NCBI GenBank assembly: GCA_944381105.1
Contig: CALWJU010000035.1
Location: 1 to 32,011 of the forward strand
Origin: an uncultured Clostridia bacterium
GTDB taxonomy: Bacteria; Bacillota; Clostridia; Christensenellales; UBA1242
Reading direction: 5' to 3'
Length of the DNA: 32,011 bases
Shown: in pieces, positions 15,856 to 22,161 of the stretch
How positions within the stretch are numbered: the first letter of the stretch is position 1
Layout of the letters: the number at the start of each line of letters is the position of its first letter
Translations under genes and position numbers: made by a program
The notes under the pieces: generated by a model
Seen by the model: only the letters and a program-made list of their open reading frames with translations
Told to the model about the DNA's origin: nothing
Databases searched by the model: none

Positions 15856-16821
15856 TTAGTTTAATTTATTGTTCCTTTTATTTAAGTGTTCTTCTTTTTC
15901 TTTAATAGGTTCTATTTTATTATTACCATTAGGCTCTTCTATATTGTTTTCTTTATTACTATTTTCTATTTCTTCTGATTGGTTATTTTTAACTTCGTCG
16001 TTATCGGCATTGAAGTTGGATCTGTTGTCTTTTTCTTTATCTTCTTGTGTATTTTGTGCAATAATGATTGTATTAACCTTATTACCACCTTTATCTTTTC
16101 CTCTTGATATTTTATTTGCAAGATTTGTAACAAAATTTTCTATTTGAGGTTGGTATTTAAAACTTAGGAAGAACACAACGCAGGCAAGGATAACCAATAC
16201 TATCCATACAGGGATTCCCCAGCCACTAAAAGGTATTATTTGACCGCTTCCAAAGAAACAAGTGGTGGCAATTGATATGGGTCGTGTAATAATGTTAGTT
16301 ATAAGGAAGAATTTCCAACTCATGCCTATACACCCTGCAACTATGCAAAGTATATCGTCAGGGAATATAGGGAAAAGCATCATAAGGAAATAAACATATT
16401 TACCACGACTTAGTTTTTCCTCCCACTTTTTTGCATCTTTTTCGCCAGCAATCCAAACAACTAATTTTCTTCCAATTTTTCTCCCTAAGAAAAAGGCGAA
16501 AATACTACCAAGCATTACAGCCAGCAAACTTAACCCAAGAGTTATCCAAGGACCAAACACTAGCGTGCCTGCGACTGTTGTTACAACAGCAGGTAGTGGC
16601 AAAAATGTTACTTGCAGAAATTGGATCAATATAAATATAATGTAACTATACGCTCCTCCTTCCAATATTACATCCCGCAATTTTTCTGCGCTATCTATTT
16701 TGTCTATCAGTCCCGATAGTTCAAGTGGAAGGTATATGGCGAGCGCCAATAAAATAAGAGCACCTGTAATAATTGCTATTTTAATAAGTTTTGTTTTTGT
16801 CTCTTTTTTCATCTTTGACAT
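15856..16821 (-). CDS. DedA/TVP38-type (VTT domain) membrane protein with long disordered tail
   Basis: VTT-domain proteins of this family are polytopic; some relatives act as lipid scramblases or undecaprenyl-phosphate carriers. Helices are visible at about residues 15-35 and 55-215, with the conserved FLPLPAVVTTVAGTLVFGP and the re-entrant region GRKIGRKLV...FPDDILCIVAGCIGMSW. Residues about 235-321 are low-complexity, Asn/Glu/Lys-rich and disordered, an unusual extension. I place the start at ATG 16821: TATAAT ends 6 nt upstream and there is no ribosome binding site. An earlier ATG at 16839 overlaps that -10 element. The family level is secure; the substrate is not known. Confidence 0.85.
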   Translation of the reverse strand: MSKMKKETKTKLIKIAIITGALILLALAIYLPLELSGLIDKIDSAEKLRDVILEGGAYSYIIFILIQFLQVTFLPLPAVVTTVAGTLVFGPWITLGLSLLAVMLGSIFAFFLGRKIGRKLVVWIAGEKDAKKWEEKLSRGKYVYFLMMLFPIFPDDILCIVAGCIGMSWKFFLITNIITRPISIATTCFFGSGQIIPFSGWGIPVWIVLVILACVVFFLSFKYQPQIENFVTNLANKISRGKDKGGNKVNTIIIAQNTQEDKEKDNRSNFNADNDEVKNNQSEEIENSNKENNIEEPNGNNKIEPIKEKEEHLNKRNNKLN

Positions 16822-16827
16822 ATTGGT

Positions 16828-16833
16828 ATTATA
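16828..16833 (-). promoter_or_regulatory. -10 element directly before the DedA/VTT start
   Basis: TATAAT on the minus strand ends 6 nt before ATG 16821, the same spacing as at the pflA-like gene. A consensus -35 is not visible. Confidence 0.5.
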
Positions 16834-16917
16834 ACACATTTTATTCGATAATAAAACTTTTTGGCGAAGAATGTCTTAAAAAATGCTAGCCACTGCATAA
16901 AAACGAATTGTATATAA

Positions 16918-16946
16918 TTGACAATATTTTAAAAATATTATATAAT
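16918..16946 (+). promoter_or_regulatory. Consensus promoter upstream of the tRNA-Leu region
   Basis: TTGACA (16918-16923) and TATAAT (16941-16946) with a 17-bp spacer. No ORF follows, so it must drive an RNA: the tRNA-Leu precursor, a separate small RNA, or both. Confidence 0.88.
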
Positions 16947-16952
16947 ATGAAA

Positions 16953-17105
16953 GTCCCATAATGAACTTAAACATAAATTGAGAAATAATAAAATTGATAA
17001 GGGTTGTTGTGAAAGTGGTTTGTCGGTAGCCTTGTAAGTAAGAAGGTTTTGAATAGAGACACGCAAACAGTGGGTTAATGTAAGTACATAATTAAGAGAA
17101 TAAGA
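16953..17105 (+). ncRNA. Possible structured small RNA
   Basis: About 150 nt downstream of the promoter contain no ORF. ATAATGAACTTAAACATAA near the 5' end resembles the reverse complement of TTAATGTAAGTACATAA near the 3' end, so the ends could pair in a long imperfect stem. Inside lie CCTT/AAGG and GTTTG/CAAAC hairpins. The outline, a long irregular rod with an inner open region, recalls 6S RNA, but I cannot confirm a conserved core. It may simply be tRNA leader. Confidence 0.3.
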
Positions 17106-17113
17106 AAAATAAT

Positions 17114-17212
17114 GCGGGAGTGGCGGACGGAACTGGGGTTCCCGAAAATTTCATATTTTTGGGGTGGTAGTGGCAGACGCACAAGTTTACTGAAACTTGC
17201 GCAAAGGTAAAA
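17114..17212 (+). pseudogene. Broken tRNA-Leu copy 1, interrupted by a hairpin element
   Basis: GCGGGAGTGGCGGA (17114-17127) equals the first 14 nt of the intact tRNA-Leu. After an interruption the tRNA resumes as TGGCAGACGC at 17171 and stops after CAAGTTT. The hairpin element at 17135-17166 (GGGGTTCCC...TTTTTGGGGTG) sits in the gap. The tRNA segment is followed by AAACTTGCGC, its own reverse complement. The copy cannot fold as a tRNA. Confidence 0.8.
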
Positions 17213-17241
17213 CAAAAAAAGTAAAAATTGAAAAGAATAAT

Positions 17242-17327
17242 GCGGGAGTGGCGGAATGGCAGACGCGCAAGTTTCAGGTGCTTGTGGTAGCGATACCATG
17301 TGGGTTCGACTCCCATCTCCCGCACCA
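17242..17327 (+). tRNA. tRNA-Leu(CAG)
   Basis: Complete 86-nt type II tRNA with CCA. Acceptor GCGGGAG pairs with CTCCCGC, and the D arm is GCG...CGC. Anticodon stem CAAGT/GCTTG encloses loop TTCAGGT with anticodon CAG. The long variable arm has TGGTAGCGATACCA, and the T arm is GTGGG TTCGACT CCCAT. It is flanked by two broken copies. Confidence 0.93.
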
Positions 17328-17368
17328 GACAAGATAAAGGCATCAACATTCCGCCACAGTGGCGGTTA

Positions 17369-17402
17369 GGGGTCCCCAGAAATACTTAGTATTTATGGGG
17401 TG
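17369..17402 (+). repeat. 34-nt hairpin element, third copy
   Basis: GGGGTCCCC at one end and TATGGGGTG at the other. CCCC pairs with GGGG and AAATAC with GTATTT, giving an almost continuous stem. It shares its ends and length with 3922-3955 (34 nt) and 17135-17166 (32 nt), while the inner sequences differ. This suggests conserved structure and ends, or an insertion unit. Confidence 0.75.
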
Positions 17403-17406
17403 TACA

Positions 17407-17478
17407 GTGGCAGACGCGCAAGTTTCAGGTGCTTGTGGTAGCGATACCATGTGGGTTCGACTCCCATCTCCCGCACCA
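17407..17478 (+). pseudogene. Broken tRNA-Leu copy 2, 5' end lost at a hairpin element
   Basis: From TGGCAGACGC to the final CCA this segment is identical to the intact tRNA-Leu over about 70 nt, but the first 14 or so nucleotides are missing. In their place lies the hairpin element (17369-17402). Before the element comes ATTCCGCCAC, the reverse complement of the tRNA's GTGGCGGAAT, and then AGTGGCGG. The sequence identity points to a recent duplication. Without a 5' acceptor strand it should not function. Confidence 0.85.
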
Positions 17479-17540
17479 GCAATATAAAGGTATCAACATT
17501 CCGCCACAGTGACAGTTAGGGAATAATTTTTTATAAAACA

Positions 17541-17569
17541 TTGACTTTTATGAAAAAGTGATTTATACT
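17541..17569 (+). promoter_or_regulatory. Promoter of the metG leader
   Basis: TTGACT (17541-17546) and TATACT (17564-17569) with a 17-bp spacer. The transcript would start near 17576 and give a leader of about 250 nt before the conserved metG start. Confidence 0.85.
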
Positions 17570-17592
17570 AATCATAATTAAGGAAAAAAACT

Positions 17593-17742
17593 ATGACAAC
17601 AATCTGCGCCAATAACTTTGTTATGATGATGCTCTATGTTAATTTAATATTTAACATAGTGTTTTGTTGCGTAAATAATAAAAAATATTTGATAGGAGCA
17701 CCAAAATACAGTGCTCCCGTTTTTTGTTTAAAAGGAGAAAAA
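17593..17742 (+). promoter_or_regulatory. Putative Met-rich leader peptide and attenuator of metG
   Basis: An ATG at 17593, preceded by AAGGA, opens a frame whose codons 11-13 are ATG ATG ATG (17623-17631). A hairpin follows (CTATGTTAA 17634-17642 with TTAACATAG 17651-17659). Next comes an intrinsic terminator, GGAGCAC/GTGCTCC (17695-17717), with TTTTTT after it. GTGTTTT (17659-17665) can pair with GGAGCAC using G-U pairs, giving a weak alternative helix. This has the layout of ribosome-mediated attenuation sensing charged tRNA-Met. Against it, the leader frame has no stop before the terminator and runs in frame into metG. Confidence 0.5.
17695..17725 (+). terminator. Intrinsic terminator in the metG leader
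   Basis: GGAGCAC and GTGCTCC form a 7-bp G/C-rich stem with a 9-nt loop, followed by CGTTTTTT. It lies between promoter and coding region, so readthrough must be controlled for metG to be expressed. Confidence 0.8.
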
Positions 17743-17826
17743 ATGATTTTAAAATATAACAATAATAGACTAATGCGAAGGGTACAAGTTTATAATTTTA
17801 TAATTAAATTAAAGGAGAAAAAAATA

Positions 17827-19437
17827 ATGAACAAGATTTTAATCGGCCTTTCATGGCCATATTCAAATAATGAATTACACATAGGGCATTTGGGATCCTC
17901 GCTACCAGCAGATATATTAGCAAGATTTTATAGGTTGAAAGGAAAAGAAGTGTGTTTTGTTAGCGGAAGTGATTGTTATGGAACACCTATTTCAATTCAA
18001 GCACAAACAGAAGGCAAGTCCCCAGAAGGAATTGCACAATTTTATCATGAAAAATTTGTTTCTATATTTAGAGATTTAGATTTTTCATTTGATAATTATA
18101 GTCAAACAAACAAAAAATCTCATATAAAATTTGCAAAAAAATTTCACGAAGATTTATATAAAACAAAATTTGTTTATAAAAAAGATGAAAAACGTCTATA
18201 TTGCGAAAAATGCAAAAGATTTCTGCCAGATAGATATGTTGTTGGGCAATGTCCAAACTGCGGAAATCAAACAAAGGGAGATTCTTGTGATAAATGCGGA
18301 AAAGTCTTGGAGCCAGAAGAGTTGATTAATCCAAAATGCAGTATCTGTGGAGATTCCCCTGTCTTTAAAGACAATTTTCAATATTATATAAAACTTTCAC
18401 AACTCGAAAAGCCACTAAAAGCTTTTTTTGACAGAAGAAAAGACCAATGGTCAATAAATGCAATCAACTTGACAAATAGATATTTTGAAGAAGGGTTGAT
18501 TGACAGGGCAATTTCCAGAGATTTGGATTGGGGAATTCCTCTCCCAATTGCAGGTTCGAAAGATAAAGTGATTTACAACTGGGGCGAGAATGTTTTGGGA
18601 TACCTTTCAGCTTGCAAAGAGTGGTGTGAGGAGAATGGAAAAGACTTTCGCGATTGGAGCAACGGAAATGATTGCGAACATATTTTTGTGCATGCAAAGG
18701 ATAATATACAATTTCATACGATTATTTATCCAGCACTATTAATAGCAAATCCAAGTCAATATCATTTGCCGGATAAAATATTTGCTTACGAATATGTAAC
18801 AAATGAAGGACAAAAAATCTCAAAAAGTAAAGGGACTTGTCTAACTGCGAGGAAACTTTTAAGTGAATTTAATGTTGATTTTTTAAGATATTATTTTGCA
18901 AAAAACATTTCTGACAGGAAGGATTTAGATTATAATTGCAAAGAATTTATTAGTAATATAAATGGAGAATTAATAAACAATTGGGGAAATTTTGTTAATC
19001 GAACATTATCTTTTGTAAAGAGTAAATTTAATGGTCGAATATTCAAAAAAGAAATAATCGATGAAGTAAAAGAAAAAATTGTTCAAACATTTAATCATGT
19101 AAGCGGTTTTATTGAAAATGGAAAGATTGCAAATGCAACAAGAGAAATATTTGAACTAGTAAACTTTGCGAATAAGTATTTTAATCAAACTGAGCCATGG
19201 AGAGTAATAAAGGAGAATAAAGAAGAAGCTGAAAAACTTTGCTATAATTATTTATCTTTAATTCTCAACCTAGCGATTTTGCTTAATCCAATTATTCCAA
19301 CTGGAAGTAATAAAGTTTTAGAATGGTTGCATATTAAAGATTTTTCATATCAATTTACAAAGTTAAAAACTATAGAAATTTTTGAATTTTATCCACTTTA
19401 TCAACGAATTATAGAGCAAGATTTGCAAAATTTATAG
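17827..19437 (+). CDS. metG: Methionyl-tRNA synthetase (MetRS1-like, multiple zinc knuckles)
   Basis: MetRS charges tRNA-Met. The class I signatures are HIGH at about 18-21 (NNELHIGHLGSS) and KISKS at about 330-334. Eight cysteines in four CxxC pairs (YCEKCK, CPNCG, CDKCG, CSICG) form the double zinc knuckle of the MetRS1/E. coli-archaeal type, whereas typical Firmicutes MetRS has a simpler zinc region. The 536-aa protein lacks the C-terminal EMAP-like tRNA-binding domain. I choose ATG 17827 (AAAGGAG upstream) because it gives the conserved MNKILIGLSWPYSNN. Another AAAAGGAG-ATG pair at 17743, in frame, could add 28 residues. Transcription is probably attenuated by the leader. Confidence 0.92.
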   Translation: MNKILIGLSWPYSNNELHIGHLGSSLPADILARFYRLKGKEVCFVSGSDCYGTPISIQAQTEGKSPEGIAQFYHEKFVSIFRDLDFSFDNYSQTNKKSHIKFAKKFHEDLYKTKFVYKKDEKRLYCEKCKRFLPDRYVVGQCPNCGNQTKGDSCDKCGKVLEPEELINPKCSICGDSPVFKDNFQYYIKLSQLEKPLKAFFDRRKDQWSINAINLTNRYFEEGLIDRAISRDLDWGIPLPIAGSKDKVIYNWGENVLGYLSACKEWCEENGKDFRDWSNGNDCEHIFVHAKDNIQFHTIIYPALLIANPSQYHLPDKIFAYEYVTNEGQKISKSKGTCLTARKLLSEFNVDFLRYYFAKNISDRKDLDYNCKEFISNINGELINNWGNFVNRTLSFVKSKFNGRIFKKEIIDEVKEKIVQTFNHVSGFIENGKIANATREIFELVNFANKYFNQTEPWRVIKENKEEAEKLCYNYLSLILNLAILLNPIIPTGSNKVLEWLHIKDFSYQFTKLKTIEIFEFYPLYQRIIEQDLQNL

Positions 19438-19538
19438 CGAACAAAAAAACATCTTATAATCGTGTTTTTGGTATGGTCGCTGAAAAGTGTTTATTCACTC
19501 CTTTCGGACATACTCAAATCCAACGATTAAGACAACAA
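19438..19538 (+). other. Region after metG with an imperfect hairpin
   Basis: AGCGA and TCGCT enclose ACAAAAAAACA paired with TGTTTTTGGT around 19436-19484, an imperfect AT-rich hairpin directly after the metG stop. No ORF is visible. Confidence 0.4.
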
Positions 19539-19572
19539 AGAGAGAGGCCTATATAAAACCTCTCTCTTTTTG
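19539..19572 (+). terminator. Intrinsic terminator after metG
   Basis: AGAGAGAGG (19539-19547) and CCTCTCTCT (19559-19567) form a 9-bp stem followed by TTTTTG. From here to 19734 the DNA is AT-rich without visible features. Confidence 0.85.
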
Positions 19573-19734
19573 TTTTGATATATTAATAGTTTAATTTACA
19601 AACGCATGTTGAAAATATGGCGTGCTAAATGTTGGATTTTTAAGTCGATTTTTTGTATTTATATTTTCTGCATTTTGCTATTTAATTTGTATTCGTATAT
19701 TCATTTTTAGGTATGCTTCATTTTGAGTGTTTTT

Positions 19735-20676
19735 TTATTTTAAATTATTTTTAAAGAATGTTTCAAGTTTGTCAAATGGTATTCGATCTGTACGGTCATA
19801 TAGGTCAATGTGTTCGGCGTCATCAACAACATAAAGTTCTTTTGGCTGTTTTGCCTTTTTGTACGCCTCTTCGCTGAAAAATTTGGAGTGTGCTCTATCT
19901 CCTACTATAAACAAGATTGGTCTAGGGGAAATTTCATCTATATAATCTAGCAGTCTGTAATTCATAAATGACATATTGCTTGTTGTAGTGAAACCTCCTC
20001 TGGCATATGGATGATGTCCTCTTTTTAGGGCGTAGAATCTAAACCATTCTGCTGTTGGCTCTGTTAATTGTGATGGAACTTTATCAAGAGGTTCTTCTGG
20101 AAAGGATGGTATATATTCAGGATAGCCATTTTCAGCATCTATCCACCTCTGTTTTGATAATCTTTCTTTCTCTTTGTGGATAGCAGTTTTATCCATTCCT
20201 AGCCTACTTGCTACTGTCATATCGTACATGCTGGCAGTTGCAACCGCTTTTATTCTAGTATCAACCTGAGCACAGGAAAGGGCAAAACCACCCGAGCCAC
20301 AAATTCCTATTACGCCTATTTTTTCTCTATCTACAAATTTTTGAAGTCCCAAAAAATCAACGCAAGCAGAAAAATTTTCGGTAAAAATATCAGGGGAGGA
20401 CACATTTCTTGGCTCTCCACTACTTTCGCCCATAAAAGATTGGTCAAAGGTTAAAACTACAAAACCTCTATGTGCAAGTTCGTTTGCATAAACGCAAGGA
20501 CCTTGTTCTTTAACGCCACCATAAGGTGCTCCAACAATCAATGCAGGATATTTTTTGTTTTTGTCAATATCTTTACTATAATATAAATCTCCTGCGATAG
20601 CAAGTCCATAGCGATTGTAAAATCTAACATGGTCTCTTTGAACATTTTTATTTAATTGAACAATATAATTAATCAT
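19735..20676 (-). CDS. Alpha/beta hydrolase (dienelactone hydrolase/YcjY-like)
   Basis: A 313-aa cytoplasmic serine or cysteine hydrolase of unknown substrate. KYPALIVGAPYGGVKEQGP gives the oxyanion region, and IGVIGICGSGGFALSC is the nucleophile elbow, the GIC(A/G)SGG variant common in YcjY-like proteins. VGDRAHSKFFSEEAY and VDDAEHIDLYDR supply the later Asp and His positions. There is no signal peptide. AAAGGAG precedes the ATG. A TTGACA (20723-20728, minus strand) lies upstream with an uncertain -10. The gene stands alone, so the context gives no hint of a pathway. Confidence 0.85.
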   Translation of the reverse strand: MINYIVQLNKNVQRDHVRFYNRYGLAIAGDLYYSKDIDKNKKYPALIVGAPYGGVKEQGPCVYANELAHRGFVVLTFDQSFMGESSGEPRNVSSPDIFTENFSACVDFLGLQKFVDREKIGVIGICGSGGFALSCAQVDTRIKAVATASMYDMTVASRLGMDKTAIHKEKERLSKQRWIDAENGYPEYIPSFPEEPLDKVPSQLTEPTAEWFRFYALKRGHHPYARGGFTTTSNMSFMNYRLLDYIDEISPRPILFIVGDRAHSKFFSEEAYKKAKQPKELYVVDDAEHIDLYDRTDRIPFDKLETFFKNNLK

Positions 20677-20756
20677 AACTTTCTCCTTTTCATTATTATA
20701 ATAACATTCATAGGCAACTAAATGTCAAGCAAAAAAGCAATTTCATCACTTTTTAG

Positions 20757-20855
20757 AAGTGCTTTATTCTTTTGTTAAAGGCAGCAAAAGAAATATTATT
20801 TACTGGTGATGTTGAGATAGTCGAAATACTAAAAGAAGTAAATATTAAACAATAA
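20757..20855 (+). pseudogene. Possible C-terminal gene remnant
   Basis: A frame without start codon or ribosome binding site encodes a protein-like tail containing KAAKEILFTGDVEIVEILKE and a stop. A terminator follows 11 nt later. This looks like the surviving 3' end of a lost gene. The family is not recognised. Confidence 0.3.
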
Positions 20856-20865
20856 AATTTCTAGT

Positions 20866-20890
20866 CAAGACTAAACGTCTTGGCTTTTTA
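20866..20890 (+). terminator. Intrinsic terminator after the gene remnant
   Basis: CAAGAC (20866-20871) and GTCTTG (20877-20882), extended by the flanking G and C, form a stem followed by TTTTTA. Confidence 0.7.
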
Positions 20891-21115
20891 TTTAAAATTT
20901 TATAAATAATTAATACAAATTTAACGGATATATGATATAATATAACTTATAGTGAGATATTAAACTATGGGAAAAAAGAATTCGCACAAGAGCAATTATA
21001 ATGCACGACAATAAAATAGTTCCTATGTATAGAGAACGAGAAGGAAGCAAACACTCATGGAGCGAAAAAGTTTTTTAAAGAAAAAGAACTGCAAATGTGA
21101 ATCAAATTATCAAAT
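20891..21115 (+). other. Intergenic region with two tiny ORFs
   Basis: AT-rich sequence with two very short frames: 15 codons from 20967 and 25 codons at 21001-21078 (MHDNKIVPMYREREGSKHSW...). Neither has a ribosome binding site or recognisable family. They may be decayed gene pieces. Confidence 0.3.
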
Positions 21116-21145
21116 TTTACAAGCAAGAGTTTAAAACAGTATAAT
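21116..21145 (+). promoter_or_regulatory. Promoter of the 102-aa gene, near-leaderless
   Basis: TTTACA (21116-21121) and TATAAT (21140-21145) with an 18-bp spacer. The -10 ends 9 nt before the ATG at 21155, so the untranslated leader would be only about 2-3 nt. Confidence 0.65.
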
Positions 21146-21154
21146 CTTTTAAAA

Positions 21155-21463
21155 ATGACCAACTCGCTAGCAGAAAGGTCGAAAATTTTGGATAGCATTT
21201 GCCATGATTATGGACTTAAATATGTGATAAGTAAAAAATATGACTGTTACTTCAAAGATGTAAATCAGCATTCTATTTATAGGATTAGACAGGTGTTAGG
21301 GGTAAAACTGTTTGAGCATTATGATGGACTGCCAGAGATAACAGAAGAGAAAATTGACAAATTAATAGGTATATATGAAAAAATGCTTTATGACGATAAT
21401 TTTGTAAAAGAGAGCGATTTTCCTTATTTGGTAGAAAGTAGGAATTTTGAGATAGTTCAATAA
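21155..21463 (+). CDS. Hypothetical protein, mostly helical
   Basis: I do not recognise this 102-aa soluble protein. It contains YGLKYVISKKYDCYFKDVNQ and ITEEKIDKLIGIYEKMLYDD and is predicted to be largely helical and mildly acidic, with no signal or membrane helix. There is no Shine-Dalgarno site, and the promoter lies directly before the ATG. It precedes the YgjV-like gene by 59 nt but has a different promoter arrangement, so the two need not be linked. Confidence 0.65.
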   Translation: MTNSLAERSKILDSICHDYGLKYVISKKYDCYFKDVNQHSIYRIRQVLGVKLFEHYDGLPEITEEKIDKLIGIYEKMLYDDNFVKESDFPYLVESRNFEIVQ

Positions 21464-21522
21464 ATTTTAATGGAATAGTCAACAAAACATTACAAAATCA
21501 GTATAATGTGTTAGAGGCTGTT

Positions 21523-22059
21523 ATGACCAGTTTTATTCTAGCACAAGTGCTTGGAATTATTGCTTTAATTTTAGTTTGCCTGTCCTATTCCTTTAACAAT
21601 AAAAGAAGTTTTCTTGCCTACCAAATACTTGCCAACCTGTTTTACTCAGCATCCTTTCTCAGTTTGGGAGTGCTTGTTGGAGGGCTTAATACAATTGTCT
21701 CAATAGTAAGGGTGGCGGTGCTTTACATATATGAAAAGAAAGATAAAAGCCCGCCCATTTGGCTCTATGTGGTTTTTGCTCTTGCCTATTTGATTACAGG
21801 AAATGTTTGTTATCAATCAAATCTTGACATTATGGCAGTAATTGCCTATGAAATGTTCAACGTTGCTATGTTTTTAAGATATATTGAAATTACTCGTTAT
21901 ATGATGGTGCTACCTAATTGTATTATTGTAATATATAACATTCTGAGCCAAACTTACACCAATGCTATTCTAGATTTTGTAGAGATTGTAGTTCTTGTTA
22001 GCATGATAGTAAGATATTCGTGGGCAAGACAAAACAGAAAGATTAGATATTTGATTTAG
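21523..22059 (+). CDS. YgjV-family inner membrane protein
   Basis: A 178-aa polytopic membrane protein with about six helices starting near residue 3 (MTSFILAQVLGIIALILVC). The N-terminal LGIIALILVCLSYSFNNKRS and the segment NLFYSASFLSLGVLVGGLNT match the Imp-YgjV family, whose function is not established. ATG 21523 is chosen for AGAGG 6 nt upstream, over a GTG at 21508 that abuts a TATAAT. Confidence 0.8.
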   Translation: MTSFILAQVLGIIALILVCLSYSFNNKRSFLAYQILANLFYSASFLSLGVLVGGLNTIVSIVRVAVLYIYEKKDKSPPIWLYVVFALAYLITGNVCYQSNLDIMAVIAYEMFNVAMFLRYIEITRYMMVLPNCIIVIYNILSQTYTNAILDFVEIVVLVSMIVRYSWARQNRKIRYLI

Positions 22060-22070
22060 TACGGGTACTT

Positions 22071-22109
22071 TTTGTCGAATTTTGTAAAAACTTTACGAGT
22101 TTTGTCTTA
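22071..22109 (+). promoter_or_regulatory. Possible Spo0A boxes upstream of the SIMPL gene
   Basis: TTTGTCGAA at 22071-22079 is a full match to the Spo0A-binding consensus, and TTTGTCTTA at 22101-22109 is a weaker second copy 30 bp away. They lie between the YgjV-like gene and the SIMPL gene, about 55-90 bp before the latter. Binding is inferred from the motif only. Confidence 0.35.
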
Positions 22110-22161
22110 GATAAATAATTTTTGATTTTTTCCTCATGATAAAAGTGTTATAGGAGGAATT

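Noticed and set aside
16822..16839. Upstream ATG for the DedA/VTT gene at 16839
   Set aside because: It overlaps the TATAAT element and has no ribosome binding site; 16821 is preferred, though not proven.
17075..17349. Two 85-codon minus-strand frames across the tRNA-Leu region
   Set aside because: They are translations of the tRNA and its broken copy (the typical GDGSRTHMVSLPQAP-like string), with no ribosome binding site.
17570..17826. T-box riboswitch before metG
   Set aside because: No AGGGTGG-type T-box sequence or stem I motif is present; only hairpins and a terminator.
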